From: Medakamo hakoo
Lineage: Eukaryota; Chlorophyta; Trebouxiophyceae; Coccomyxaceae
DNA length: 64,000 bases
Assembly (NCBI GenBank): GCA_026636295.1
Contig: CP089464.1
Span: 372,001-436,000 of the forward strand
Direction: 5' to 3'
The first letter of the stretch is position 1. The number at the start of each line of letters is the position of its first letter. Below, piece by piece: positions 44,684-53,475 of the stretch. The translations under genes and the position numbers were made by a program. The notes under the pieces are model-generated. The model did not search any database. It worked only from the letters and a program-made list of their open reading frames with translations, and was not told the DNA's origin.

Positions 44684-46385
44684 GAGCAAAGGACGCGCGA
44701 CGCGGGCCACCCCTCCCCCCACACCGAACACAAGGCGCGCCATGCGCATCCCCCCACCAACACACCCACAGCACCGACTCACCGGGCGCGCCGCGGTCCT
44801 GGAACTCGTTCGGGTCCTTCGACACCCAGTCGCCCAGGTTGGGCAGGTGGGACGTCGGGTTGACGGTGAATTTCATGAGCGCGTTGGAGATGCGCTTGGC
44901 TTCCGCCAGGTAGGCCGCGTCACCCCACTTGTCGTGGGCCAGGACCAGGGCGGTCGCGGCGTCCATGTCGCCGTCCGTGCCCGAGTCGTCCGCGTGCGCG
45001 CTCGGGTTGGGGTTGGGCTTCAGGGTCCCGCCCTCCTGGATGATCTGCCACGCCATCATCCCCGACTTGGCGTTGCCAAAGTTTTTGTAGAATTTCAGGA
45101 ACTGGTCAAAGTCGTACTTGTGGTCGGTCATGGCGGCGGCGATCATGCCGTAGCCGATGGCCTGTGTGGGTGGTGGTGGTGGTGGTGGTGGTGTGGGGGT
45201 GCGTGGTGGGGAGGCGCACGTGAGCAAAAAAAAAGGTGGGAACCAAAACGAAGGCGAGTGCGCCAAGGTTGCGCGCTCCCACCCCACCCCACATTCCCTC
45301 TCTCTCAAATCCCGCACCTCGGACACGGTGACCGACTCCGGGTAGTTCTCCACCGTGTTCTTGATGTACGCGCCCTTGTCCGTCTGGACGTAGTACAGGT
45401 CGCGCCATTCCGAGTAGGTGATGACTTCCGCACTGTTGTTGAGGGAGTGGGGGTGGGGGTGGCGGGTGGGCGATGGCATGGTGAGGGAGTGTGGAGCATG
45501 AGGCGGGGTGGAGACAAGGCCGGCCCGTGCGAGCAGCGCGGCTTCGAAGGCGTGGACAGGCGCAGCCGCGCTCTCCGCGGCGGCCCGCACGCCCAGGGCA
45601 TGTTTTTTTTAGGGCACCAGGAGAGGTGTGCGTGGGGGTGTGCTGTGTGTGTGCGGCGGCAAGAGCGGCGGCTCCGTTCCCCATGCGGAGGCATTCATCT
45701 CCGCTTTGACGGCCGCGCAGCGGTGCAAGGCGGCCCTCCGATACACCTGCGGTGCACCAGTATGAACCACGCTTTTCCGCCCTGCCAAACAAGGGCAGAA
45801 ACGGCGGCTGTGGGTCCCGGCCGGCGGCGCGGCGGCCGGCGGCTGCCCCGCAGCCGGACCCTCGGCTCGAAACCGAGCCCAAGTAGTGGTCCGGGATGGC
45901 CCGGCCCCGCCGGCGGCCCGGCCGGCGGCCGGCGGCCGGCACCAATGAAGCACGGGGACCTCATGCCAATCCCTGGCCTTCCGCGGATGCGGACGTGACG
46001 GGTGAAGGGCGGAGACGCGGCGCGGGAGGGGGGGGGGAGACATTCGCTCGCGCCTCAACCCTGCGACTGTGCGCGTGGGAGGCCCCCTTGCGAAGCCCGC
46101 CCTCGCCCGCGCGGCCGCTCATGAATCCCGTCGTCAATCTCATGGATCGCGTTCTCGTGCCCACGACCTGCAGGCGCGAACGTCGGGCCAAGAGCCGGGC
46201 CGCGGAGGGCCGCCCGCGGGCCCCACGCATGGGCAGGCGCGCCGCATTGACGCGTCTGCAAACAGCTCTCCCTGCTTCTCCCCTCCGCGCCGCGGCCACG
46301 CGGGGCGTCCCCCTCCCGCCCCGTGCCCGCACCTAGCGGAGGCGGCCAGGGCCAGAGCCGCGGCGGCGAAACAGGCGAAGCGCAT
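44037..46385 (-). CDS. secreted glycoside hydrolase family 8 (endoglucanase/chitosanase-like)
   Basis: Four exons (46385-46333, 45432-45318, 45161-44783, 44632-44037) encode 380 aa, all phases agreeing. Exon 1 codes a signal peptide (MRFACFAAAALALAASA). VTVSEAIGYGMIAAAM carries the GH8 catalytic acid Glu56 (family SE..GYGM), and DSGTDGDMDAATALVLAHDKWG carries the S-x-T-D-x-D base motif (Asp119/Asp121). NACRAPWRLAAYIKHS and SYYSDSILLLSQL follow. GH8 enzymes cut beta-1,4 glucan, xylan or chitosan and are overwhelmingly bacterial. Here the gene has three spliceosomal introns and a leader exon, so any transfer is old. Intron 1 is 900 bp; intron 3 carries a poly-C tract (coding strand) before its acceptor. 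Confidence 0.87.
44646..44682 (-). repeat. 37-nt poly-G (poly-C on coding strand) near an acceptor site
   Basis: 37 uninterrupted G on the plus strand, read as poly-C in intron 3 of the GH8 gene. With the following CTCTTTCACCACAG it forms the polypyrimidine tract of the 3' splice site. Confidence 0.95.
45433..46332 (-). other. 900-bp intron 1 of the GH8 gene
   Basis: This is the longest intron in the window, separating the signal-peptide exon from the enzyme. It holds GGCCGGC-rich clusters (about 45818-45940) and no convincing ORF, transposon terminus or RNA gene. It starts GTGCGG and ends AACAACAG on the coding strand. A short GGCTCGAAACCGAGCC hairpin lies near 45861-45876. Confidence 0.6.
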
Positions 46386-46597
46386 GGCGTGCGTTTTTTC
46401 TTCGGGTGTCGGTCGAAAGGAGAGACGACGAAGAAAAAAAAAGGGAGAGTGGCGTCGAGCGCGGGCGCCTCCCCCCCCCCCCCCCTCGCCCTCACTCCAT
46501 CATTCCCCGCCCGAGACCGCGGGGCGGCCGCCACACGTCCGCGAGGAGGGTCCAGCGCGCCAAGCAGCCAGCGATGCCCGCCCCTCCCCACCCCTGA

Positions 46598-46795
46598 ATG
46601 GCCGCCTTCCTGCTCTTCACCCTCTTCCTACTGGCCCTCGCCGCGCACGCCCTCCTGTTCTGGCTGGTCGTGAAGGCGCCCCAACCCAGCGCGCCCACAC
46701 CCCGCGTCGCCGGCACGCGGCCGCCCCGCAGCCCGGACCTTGACCGGTGCGAGCTGCGTGCTCGCTTGCCTGTGGCTGCTGACATTGGTCTGTGA
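46598..46795 (+). CDS. 65-aa single-helix membrane micro-ORF upstream of DHHC gene
   Basis: An intact ATG-to-TGA ORF codes 65 aa. Its start, MAAFLLFTLFLLALAAHALL, extended by FWLVV, is an ideal transmembrane or signal-anchor helix with GC-ending codons like the real genes nearby. The stop lies six bases before the ATG of the DHHC gene on the same strand. The ORF starts 212 bp from the divergent GH8 start, the usual divergent spacing here. It may be the first cistron of a dicistronic mRNA, a long upstream ORF, or (via a weak GTCTGT donor at 46788) an alternative first exon of the DHHC gene. Confidence 0.45.
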   Translation: MAAFLLFTLFLLALAAHALLFWLVVKAPQPSAPTPRVAGTRPPRSPDLDRCELRARLPVAADIGL

Positions 46796-46801
46796 GAGCG
46801 C

Positions 46802-48267
46802 ATGAGGGCGACCGCCGCCCTGCGTGCCGTCGCGGCCGCGGCCGCGCGCGGCGCGGCAGAGGGTGCGCGCGCGGGCGCGGCTCCGCGCGCCGCGTCTGGC
46901 GCAGCCAAACCAGCGGCAGGCCCGACGCGCACCATCAACTCTACCGTCGCAGGCGTCCTGCTGGTGTGGGGTCACCTGTATTGGGCGGCAGTGTCGAGGG
47001 TGGTGCGTTGTGTTTTTTTTTTGCGTCGGTGCATCATCAACCGACCCACACACCCATGCTCTCTCTTGACATCACGAGTCCATCCCCCTCTGCCCAAAAA
47101 CAAAACACACACAGCCGTCCACGCTCCAAGCCCTCGTCTTAACCCTCACCGCCGGCCTGACCCTGTACCTGTACCTGCTCATCGTCTTCCTGGACCCCGG
47201 GCCCATCCCGCCCGCGTACGCCGCGTGCGTCGCGGAAGAAGGCGGCGGCCCGGCCGCGTCCGCGCCGGCCTCCCCGCCCCTCCCGGCCGTCGTGGAAGTC
47301 AAGCGCAAAGGCGGCGGCGCGCGCATATGCACGAAGTGCGGGGGCGCGCCCAAGCCACCGCGCGCGCACCACTGCCGGTGAGTTTGATGGTGGGCGGAGG
47401 GGGAGCGGGCGCGCGCGGTGGCGTCGTCCCTCCCATCATCCCCGAGCCTCTCACGCCACACGCCACCACCGCCCCCGCCTCCACGCGCACAACAGCACGT
47501 GCGGCCGGTGCGTCGCCCGCATGGACCACCACTGCCGGTGGGCCAACAACTGCGTGGGCGCGGGCACGGCGCGCGCGTTCCTGCAGCTCATGGTCTGGGC
47601 GCCGCTGTCGTCCGGCCACGCTGCGCTCGTGGTCGGCACGCACGGCCGGCCGGGGCGCGCGCACGCCAGCGCTGGCGCGTCGGCCGTGGACGCCCTCACC
47701 GCCCTGCTCGGCGCCGTCACCGCCGCGTCCCTGGCCTACCTGGCCGCCTGGCACGCCCGCCTGCTGTGGGAAGGGAAGACGACCCTGGAACATTTCGAGG
47801 GCGTGACGGCCAAGGTGACGCCCGCCGCCGCCGCCGCCGCGGCCGCGGCGCGGGGTGGCACCTCCGCGCCGCCCGTGTCCCACCCATACGACCGCGGGCC
47901 CTGGGAGAACGTCGTCGCCGTCCTGGGGCCCGACCCGTCCCGCTGGCTCGTCCCACCGGACCCGCGCGCGCCGGCGCGCGGGGCGGCCGTCGCCGTGGGG
48001 GGCGGCGTCGCGTTTGCGACGGCCTTTGACGGCCCCGCGGCCGCGGCGGCGGTGGCGGCGGCGGCCGCGCGCTGGCTGGGCCCGGACACGGCGGCCGCGT
48101 TGGGCCTGACGGCGTCACCCGCCCTGGCCCGCGGCGGCGGTGCGGACGCGGCGGCGGGTAACGCGGGACCGCGCCCCGCTGCGTCCGGGGAGGCGGCGCT
48201 CGCAGCTGCGGCCGCGTCAGCTGTCTCCTCGTCCGGCGGTGGGGGCGGGCGTGTGCGCGAGGATTAG
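46802..48267 (+). CDS. DHHC-type protein S-palmitoyltransferase
   Basis: Three exons (46802-47002, 47115-47377, 47496-48267) encode 411 aa. Two N-terminal helices (about 48-65 and 71-95) end in DPGPIPPAY. The zinc-binding CRD spans [39 protein letters not shown], with the DHHC at 165-168 created by the second splice. Two more helices follow (TARAFLQLMVWAPL and the AVDALTALLGAV region), then a PWENV motif and an Ala/Gly-rich tail. DHHC enzymes attach palmitate to cytosolic Cys of membrane proteins. Possible local clients include the Cys pair of the Qa-SNARE, but that is speculation. Confidence 0.93.
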
Positions 48268-48803
48268 GGAAGGGCGTGTGCAAACCAAACGAAACGAGAG
48301 AGACTAGGGCACGATTGGGACGGGCGGGGGGACGGCGGGGAGGGAAGGGGCCTACAGACACGAGCGAGGAGAGACCCACCAACCAACCACCACCACCACC
48401 ACCAACTCCCAAATTTTTTTTCCAAGCAGATGAAAAGAGACGCGCACACAGCAGCGACGGCACCACCGGGCGCAGGAAGCACAGCCTGCAGCTCCGGCGC
48501 GCGCTTTGGTGTTTTGAAAAACATAGGGAACGCTTCTTGTTTTGGGGCAGAGCAGCCCCGCCGCCACCACGGGCGTGGATGGGGAAAAAGGCGGACGGGG
48601 GATGGGAAGGGGGAGGGGAGGGGGGAAATTCGAGCGTGGAGCGTGCCAGGCAGCGTTGCCGCCATGCAGCCGACGCCACCACGCCTTCACAAAAAAAAGA
48701 CAGGAAGAATGGCCAGGGGTTGCTGGGGGCGGGGGGTAAAACCACGGGGTCCGAGCACTGCCTGTCACCTTACTTATTGTTTGTCTTCGTCGGCTTTGTT
48801 GCT
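48268..48803. other. convergent intergenic region (DHHC / MscL)
   Basis: 536 bp between two stops. It contains (CCA)n near 48377-48403, a T-run at 48413-48421 and A-runs at 48690-48697. No coding signal with supporting codon pattern or homology was found. Confidence 0.5.
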
Positions 48804-49796
48804 TCAGACCTTGTTCGCACGCACGTCGTCCAGCTCCTTCTTGAGCTCGGCGTCTTCCGCCATGGCCGTCTGCAAGGACGCGGCGACCGGGATGGTGGAC
48901 GTGCAGAACTTGCAGCGCTGGGCGCCGGCCGCCACCTCCTCCAAGCATTCCGGGCAGGGGCGGCGCGCCGTCTTGGGGTCCAGCACGGCCAGCAGCTTCA
49001 TCATGGGCATGACGACCAGGAAGTAGACCTGTGGTGCGAGGGGAGGGGGAGGGGGAGAGAGGGCCAGCGTCAAAGCAAAAGCAGAAAAAGACGCCGCCGC
49101 ACTGCGACGGCCTTTCCGCCTTGGTTTCCTGTCTTTTCCGCTTTTCCAAAAAACCACACGCACAATCAAGCAGATGATGATAAAGGAGAGCAGGGCATTG
49201 ATGAACTTGCCGTACGTGAACTGGTGTGGAGGAAAGGCGGGTGAAGGGGCGGGGAGGGCGTTAAAGGCGGAGGGGGTGGCGTTGTTTTTTGCGCCTGGAG
49301 GGGGGCGCGGCGTCGCTGCAACCTGCACCACCCTCTCTCTCCCCCTTTTTCCCTCACCTGCGAGCCGTTGATCGTGAAGTACAGGGATTCGAAGGACGCG
49401 CCGCCCCAGATCGCGGAGATCAGCGGGGTGATGAAGGAGGAGACAAACGTCCTGTTTTTTGTGATGGGGATGGGACGGAGAGCGGGTCGTGCCAGGTCAG
49501 CCTGAGGGTGACAAAAAAACCGCGCCGCGGTTTTTTTGTCTGGCGGCTCTCCCCCTCCAACCTTTTACGCACTTGATGAGCTCCGTGAAAGCCGCGCCGA
49601 CAACAATGGCAACGGCCAGATCAACGACGTTACCGCGCAGAATGAAGTCGCGGAAGCCGGCGCAGGAATCCGTCAGGCAGCCGTGCGCGGCTTTGCCGCC
49701 GGCCATGATGCCGGACTTGGCCTTGCCGGCGAGCGCGCCGACGCGGCCGGAGCCGCCGGAGGCGGCCGGAGGAGTGACGGTCGGGTAGGAAGACAT
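48804..49796 (-). CDS. mscL: large-conductance mechanosensitive channel MscL with C-terminal zinc-ribbon-like motif
   Basis: Four exons (49796-49573, 49451-49358, 49220-49164, 49028-48804) encode 199 aa. After a 45-residue Ala/Gly/Ser-rich N-extension come [20 protein letters not shown] and [20 protein letters not shown] (TM1 with the pore-lining RGNVVDLAV signature), a periplasmic-type loop, and TM2 (about 111-133). The C-terminus has CPECLEEV...RCKFC (Cys150/153/164/167), a double CxxC seen in some bacterial MscLs in place of the usual helical bundle. MscL is a bacterial osmotic safety valve. Three introns show long residence in a nuclear genome. The location (plastid envelope or plasma membrane) is undetermined. 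Confidence 0.93.
49510..49540. other. 31-nt near-perfect palindrome in MscL intron 1
   Basis: GACAAAAAAACCGCG and CGCGGTTTTTTTGTC are exact inverted repeats of 15 nt separated by one C. It lies just inside intron 1 of the MscL gene, 32 bp from the donor site, and could fold in the pre-mRNA. Confidence 0.7.
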
Positions 49797-50524
49797 GCTT
49801 GAGCAGGTGCGCTTGTTCTGAGTGTCGGGCGAACGGCGGAGGCTGGAGTTTTGGGGTGGCGGCGGCGTGGCGGAGTTTTGAGGAAGCGTGGAAAAAAGGA
49901 AAAAAATGGAGGGTCAGCCATGGAACGAGCGGGGAGAAACACGGGGGAAAATGCGAGGGCGTGGGGACGGGCAACTGAGGCTGCACACCCAACACGGCCA
50001 GCCCTGGGCCTCGAGCAATGCCTAGAGAGGGGTGGAAAGGGCAGGCGAGCCCTGGGCTGCCCGCCGCGGCGGTGGCGGAAGAAACTTGGCCGTTGGCCGA
50101 TCGAGCGATGGGAGAGCGGACATCGAAACGGGCCGAGTGGAGGGCCTTGCCTCCCTTGGGCAACACGCGCCCGCCCACCACAGGGATGTCCAATGACTGG
50201 CGCGTCCAGTGGAAGGGGTTGTGGGCGGCGCGCTGGCGGCCGCAAGGGTGCGGCAGGGCATGCAAGAAACGCGCGACGCGCATTGCGTGCACATGCACGG
50301 CAAGCCGGCCGCCTCGCCGGGCACGCCCTCACCCCGCCCGCCGCCCCAGGCTTAGGCTTGAGGACGTTGCTGAGACAGTGCGCGTGGGAGAGGCGGAATT
50401 GGGCGGGCGGAAGCCTTGTAAAACGGGATCCCCGACTCACCTGGATGCGGAAAGCGCGTTTGAGTTGTGGGCGCCCGTGCGGGTCTATTTCGGCCGTCAG
50501 AGCAGCGAACAGAGAGACAGCACA
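49797..50524. promoter_or_regulatory. 728-bp divergent spacer (MscL / ABC ATPase) with possible 5'-UTR intron
   Basis: Much longer than other divergent spacers. On the minus strand CATCCAG|GTGAGT (donor at about 50440) and CACTCAG|AACAAG (acceptor just past 49818) would define a roughly 620-bp intron in the MscL 5' untranslated region. That would move the MscL promoter to within about 85 bp of the ABC start and restore the usual compact spacing. No ORF in it has a convincing codon pattern. Confidence 0.35.
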
Positions 50525-51418
50525 ATGCCGGCGGCCCACGCCCGCCCGGCCAGCGGCGCGGCCGCCTCGCCCAGCCTGCGCTGTAGTCCGGCGATCCAGA
50601 CCTCCCCAGCACTGCGCGGTCGGCTAGTGCGGCCGCGTGCGCCCGCCCGCACCAGCGGTCCGGTGGCAGCGGCCGCGCCTGCCACCTCCCCCCCACCCTC
50701 CGCCCTCTCCGGGGACGGCCCGTTTGCCATCGAAGCCGCGGCCGCCGCCGTCACCTACGGCTCCAAGCGCGCCTTGCGGGGCGCCTCCCTCACCGTCCCT
50801 CGAGGCACGCTCCACATCCTCCTAGGCCCCAACGGCTGCGGTAAATCCACGCTCCTCCGCGCCGTCGGCGGCTTGGCCACGCTCACGTCTGGCGCCGCGC
50901 GCTGCGACCCGCCGGCCGCCTTTGTGTTTCAAAACCCCGACCACCAGGTGGTCATGCCGACGGTCGGGGCGGACGTCGCGTTTGGGCTGGGGCGGCTGGG
51001 ACGAAACGCGCCCGCGGCCGCTGTTTCGGCGCGAGTCGAGGCGGCTTTGGCCACCGTTGGCCTCGCCGGCTCCGCCGCCCGGCCCGTCCACACGCTGTCG
51101 GGCGGCCAAAAGCAGCGCGTTGCCATTGCTGGAGCGCTGGCCCAGGCTCCATCCGTCCTGTTACTGGACGAGCTCACCACTTTCTTGGACGGCGACGACG
51201 CGGCGGGCGTCATGGCGGCCGTGCGGGCTGCCATAAGGGCTGGTGCCGCCCCTGGCGCACAGCCCGTCACGGCCCTGTGGGTCACGCACCGCCTGGACGA
51301 GTTGCGCCACGCGGATGGAGCCAGCTTAATGGAGGGAGGGAAAGTGGTGGTGAGTGGCAGCCCGGCGGAAGTGGCGGCCGCGCTGCGGGCGAGAGGGGCG
51401 CCCGCGCCGAGGTTGTGA
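50525..51418 (+). CDS. plastid-type ABC transporter ATPase (ABCI/ECF-like, NAP14-related)
   Basis: A single exon encodes 297 aa. Residues 1-60 are a Ser/Ala/Pro/Arg-rich transit-like leader. The nucleotide-binding domain has Walker A GPNGCGKST (101-109), Q-loop VFQNPDHQVVMPTVGADVAFG, signature LSGGQKQRVAIAG, Walker B VLLLDELTTFLD and the switch His in LWVTHRLDE. The DHQVVMPTV...DVAFG sequence is characteristic of ECF-type ATPases and the plant plastid proteins ABCI10/ABCI11 (NAP14), linked to metal homeostasis and chloroplast development. No transmembrane segments are present; a separate membrane partner is needed. Confidence 0.85.
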   Translation: MPAAHARPASGAAASPSLRCSPAIQTSPALRGRLVRPRAPARTSGPVAAAAPATSPPPSALSGDGPFAIEAAAAAVTYGSKRALRGASLTVPRGTLHILLGPNGCGKSTLLRAVGGLATLTSGAARCDPPAAFVFQNPDHQVVMPTVGADVAFGLGRLGRNAPAAAVSARVEAALATVGLAGSAARPVHTLSGGQKQRVAIAGALAQAPSVLLLDELTTFLDGDDAAGVMAAVRAAIRAGAAPGAQPVTALWVTHRLDELRHADGASLMEGGKVVVSGSPAEVAAALRARGAPAPRL

Positions 51419-51557
51419 ATGGATTTTTTTTTGGCGTCTTGTCTTAGGCTGATTTTTTTTTTGCACACGGTTTGTGGTGCCTCCCGCTTTGCCGCACTTT
51501 TGCACCCTGCGGCACGCCTGTCACTCTCACCTGCAAACACCGAAAACAAAAACGCTC
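51419..51557. other. short convergent spacer with T tracts
   Basis: 139 bp between the ABC ATPase and sugar-transporter stops, with two T-runs (about 51424-51431 and 51453-51461) that may belong to 3' ends. Confidence 0.5.
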
Positions 51558-53249
51558 TCACCTTCCGCCAGGCCCCGTCATCATCGCCTCAATTTCCTCC
51601 AAGCTTTTTCCCTTTGTCTCCGGCACGGTGGCCGCAATGACGGCCGTGGACACCGCCGCAATGGCGGCGAACGCGGCGTACGTGCCCGCAGGCCCCAACG
51701 CCGCCTGGACGGAGGGCAGCGCCAGGGACACGGCAAAGTTGGACGCGAAGTTGGTGAGGGTGGCGAGCGCCGCGGCCCGGCCGCGGACGGCGAGGGGTAG
51801 GGCCTCACCCACAATCAGCCAGGAAATGGGGCCGAAGGAGACTTGGTAGGCCGCCACGTACGCCAGCAGGGCGGCGACGGCCGCCCACTGGGCTGGGCCT
51901 GGCGCCGACGGCGGCGGGCCGGCCCCCGCGGCGGCCTGGGCGGCGGCCAGGGCGGCGAGCGCGGCCGTCATCGCGCCCACCCCGCCGATCAGGAGGGGGC
52001 GCCGCCCCGCCCGGTCGACGGCGGCCACCGCGCCGGCCGTCGCGACCAGCTTGAAGGCGCCCAACCCCGCCGCCACGCCCGCCGCGCCCGCCCCGCCAAA
52101 CCCGGCCGCGCCGAACACCTCGGTCGCATAGTACAGAACAGACGGCTGGCCAGTGACCTGCTGCATCAGCATGAGGGACAGGACGAGGCGCACGGCCCGG
52201 CCGTAGCGGGCGTCGGTGGCCAGAGCCAGGGCGGACGTGGGGACGACGGTGGCGTCCGCGCTGGTGGCGGCCGCTTCCTCGGCGGCGGCGGCGGCGGCGG
52301 CGGCGGAAATGGCGGCCGCCTCGGCGTCGGCCGCGGCACCCGCCGGTCCGGCCGCGTCGCCGTCGCCCACCACGCCCCGGCACGCCCGCACCGCGGCCCG
52401 GACTTGGTCCTCCCCCCGCCCCGCCAGGGCCAGCCAGCGCGGGGACTCGGGCGCGCGGGCAGCGGACGCCAGGAGAAGCAGGCCGGCGGGGGCGGCCGCG
52501 CCGTACAGGACGCGCCAGGCGGGGAGGGAGGTCACCAGGCCGCCACTGTCGCCGCCGTCCGCCGCCGCCGCGAGCGCGTAGGCGAGGGCGTACCCGCCCA
52601 GGATGCCGCCCACGATGCACGCTTCCTTGGCCGAGACGAGCAGGCCCCGCACGGCCGGCGACGCGGTCTCAGCGATGTACGCGGGCGCGGCGTGCATGGC
52701 CGCACCGATAGCGAGGCCGTAGGCGCACCGCGCGGCCAGCAGGGCCGGCAGCGAGGGCGCGCCCGCCTCCGCGACCGCCGCGGCCGTGTACAGGGCGCCT
52801 GCGACCAGGAGCTCTCCTCGCCTGCCCAGGGCTTCGCCGCCGGCGAACGCGGCGGCGGAGCCGGCCAGGGCGCCCGCCAGCGACGAGGAGACGACCGCGC
52901 CCGACGCGAGCGCGGAGAGCGGCGCGTCCACGCCCGCCCAGGCCACGCCCGCGGCTGCGGACTTGAGCGACGCCAGCGCGCCGGACGTCGCGCCAATGTC
53001 GTAGCCAAACAGCAGGCCGCCCAGGGCCGCGGGCGCAAAGGCGGACAGGGTGGGCCCCCACCGGACGGGCGGGGCCGCCGGGGTGGTGGGGTGGTCGGCC
53101 GACGACGCGTCGGCGCGGCAGGTCGTTCTGCAGGGGGCGCCGCGCTCAGCGGCCAGGGAGGGCCGGCGCGGCAATGAAACAGGTCTCCGAGGAGAGACCG
53201 CGCCCCGGTGCGGCCCCCGCCACGATGGGCGGGCGGGCAGCGCGAGCAT
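51558..53249 (-). CDS. MFS sugar transporter, plastid-targeted xylose/glucose type
   Basis: A single exon encodes 563 aa. A basic Arg/Pro/Ser leader of about 70 residues precedes twelve hydrophobic segments. Sugar-porter motifs are present: GGLLFGYDIGATSGAL in TM1, GRRGELLV, PAYIAETASPAVRG, PESPRWLALAGR, QQVTGQPSVLYYATEVF in TM7, DRAGRRPLLIGG, SFGPISWLIVGEALPLAVRGRA and the final PETKGKSLEEIE. The QQVTGQPSVLYY form and leader match plant plastidic D-xylose/H+ symporter-like proteins (At5g59250 group). An acidic Ala/Glu-rich insert extends the central loop. Divergent from the next gene. Confidence 0.92.
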   Translation of the reverse strand: MLALPARPSWRGPHRGAVSPRRPVSLPRRPSLAAERGAPCRTTCRADASSADHPTTPAAPPVRWGPTLSAFAPAALGGLLFGYDIGATSGALASLKSAAAGVAWAGVDAPLSALASGAVVSSSLAGALAGSAAAFAGGEALGRRGELLVAGALYTAAAVAEAGAPSLPALLAARCAYGLAIGAAMHAAPAYIAETASPAVRGLLVSAKEACIVGGILGGYALAYALAAAADGGDSGGLVTSLPAWRVLYGAAAPAGLLLLASAARAPESPRWLALAGRGEDQVRAAVRACRGVVGDGDAAGPAGAAADAEAAAISAAAAAAAAEEAAATSADATVVPTSALALATDARYGRAVRLVLSLMLMQQVTGQPSVLYYATEVFGAAGFGGAGAAGVAAGLGAFKLVATAGAVAAVDRAGRRPLLIGGVGAMTAALAALAAAQAAAGAGPPPSAPGPAQWAAVAALLAYVAAYQVSFGPISWLIVGEALPLAVRGRAAALATLTNFASNFAVSLALPSVQAALGPAGTYAAFAAIAAVSTAVIAATVPETKGKSLEEIEAMMTGPGGR

Positions 53250-53475
53250 GGGATCCTCTCCGTGCCGCCGTGCTCTCCTGTTTCGTGGCCAAGCAAGGAA
53301 GAAAACACAATGAAAGCATTGGCGCGGCCCACACCCCAGAGCCTTGTTTTTCTCCCGTCGGACGGCCGCCTCCGCCCCCCACCCCCTGCCCTGCCGACGC
53401 CCGTCCCCCACCCTCGGCACACCGCGCGCACACACAGGCACACATCCACACCGCCACACCGCCACACCACACACA
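53250..53475. promoter_or_regulatory. shared divergent promoter region (sugar transporter / small membrane protein)
   Basis: 226 bp between start codons. Its right half is CACACA/CCGCCACACC-rich, resembling a pyrimidine-CA leader just before the ATG. Confidence 0.45.

Noticed and set aside
45840-45890. tRNA-like segment GGCTCGAAACCGAGCC in GH8 intron 1
   Set aside because: There is no A box, acceptor stem or anticodon arm at the right spacing; it is only a short hairpin. No tRNA was found anywhere in the window.
45433-46332. Mobile element in the 900-bp GH8 intron
   Set aside because: GGCCGGC-rich clusters are simple GC repeats; no ends or coding remnants of an element are recognisable.
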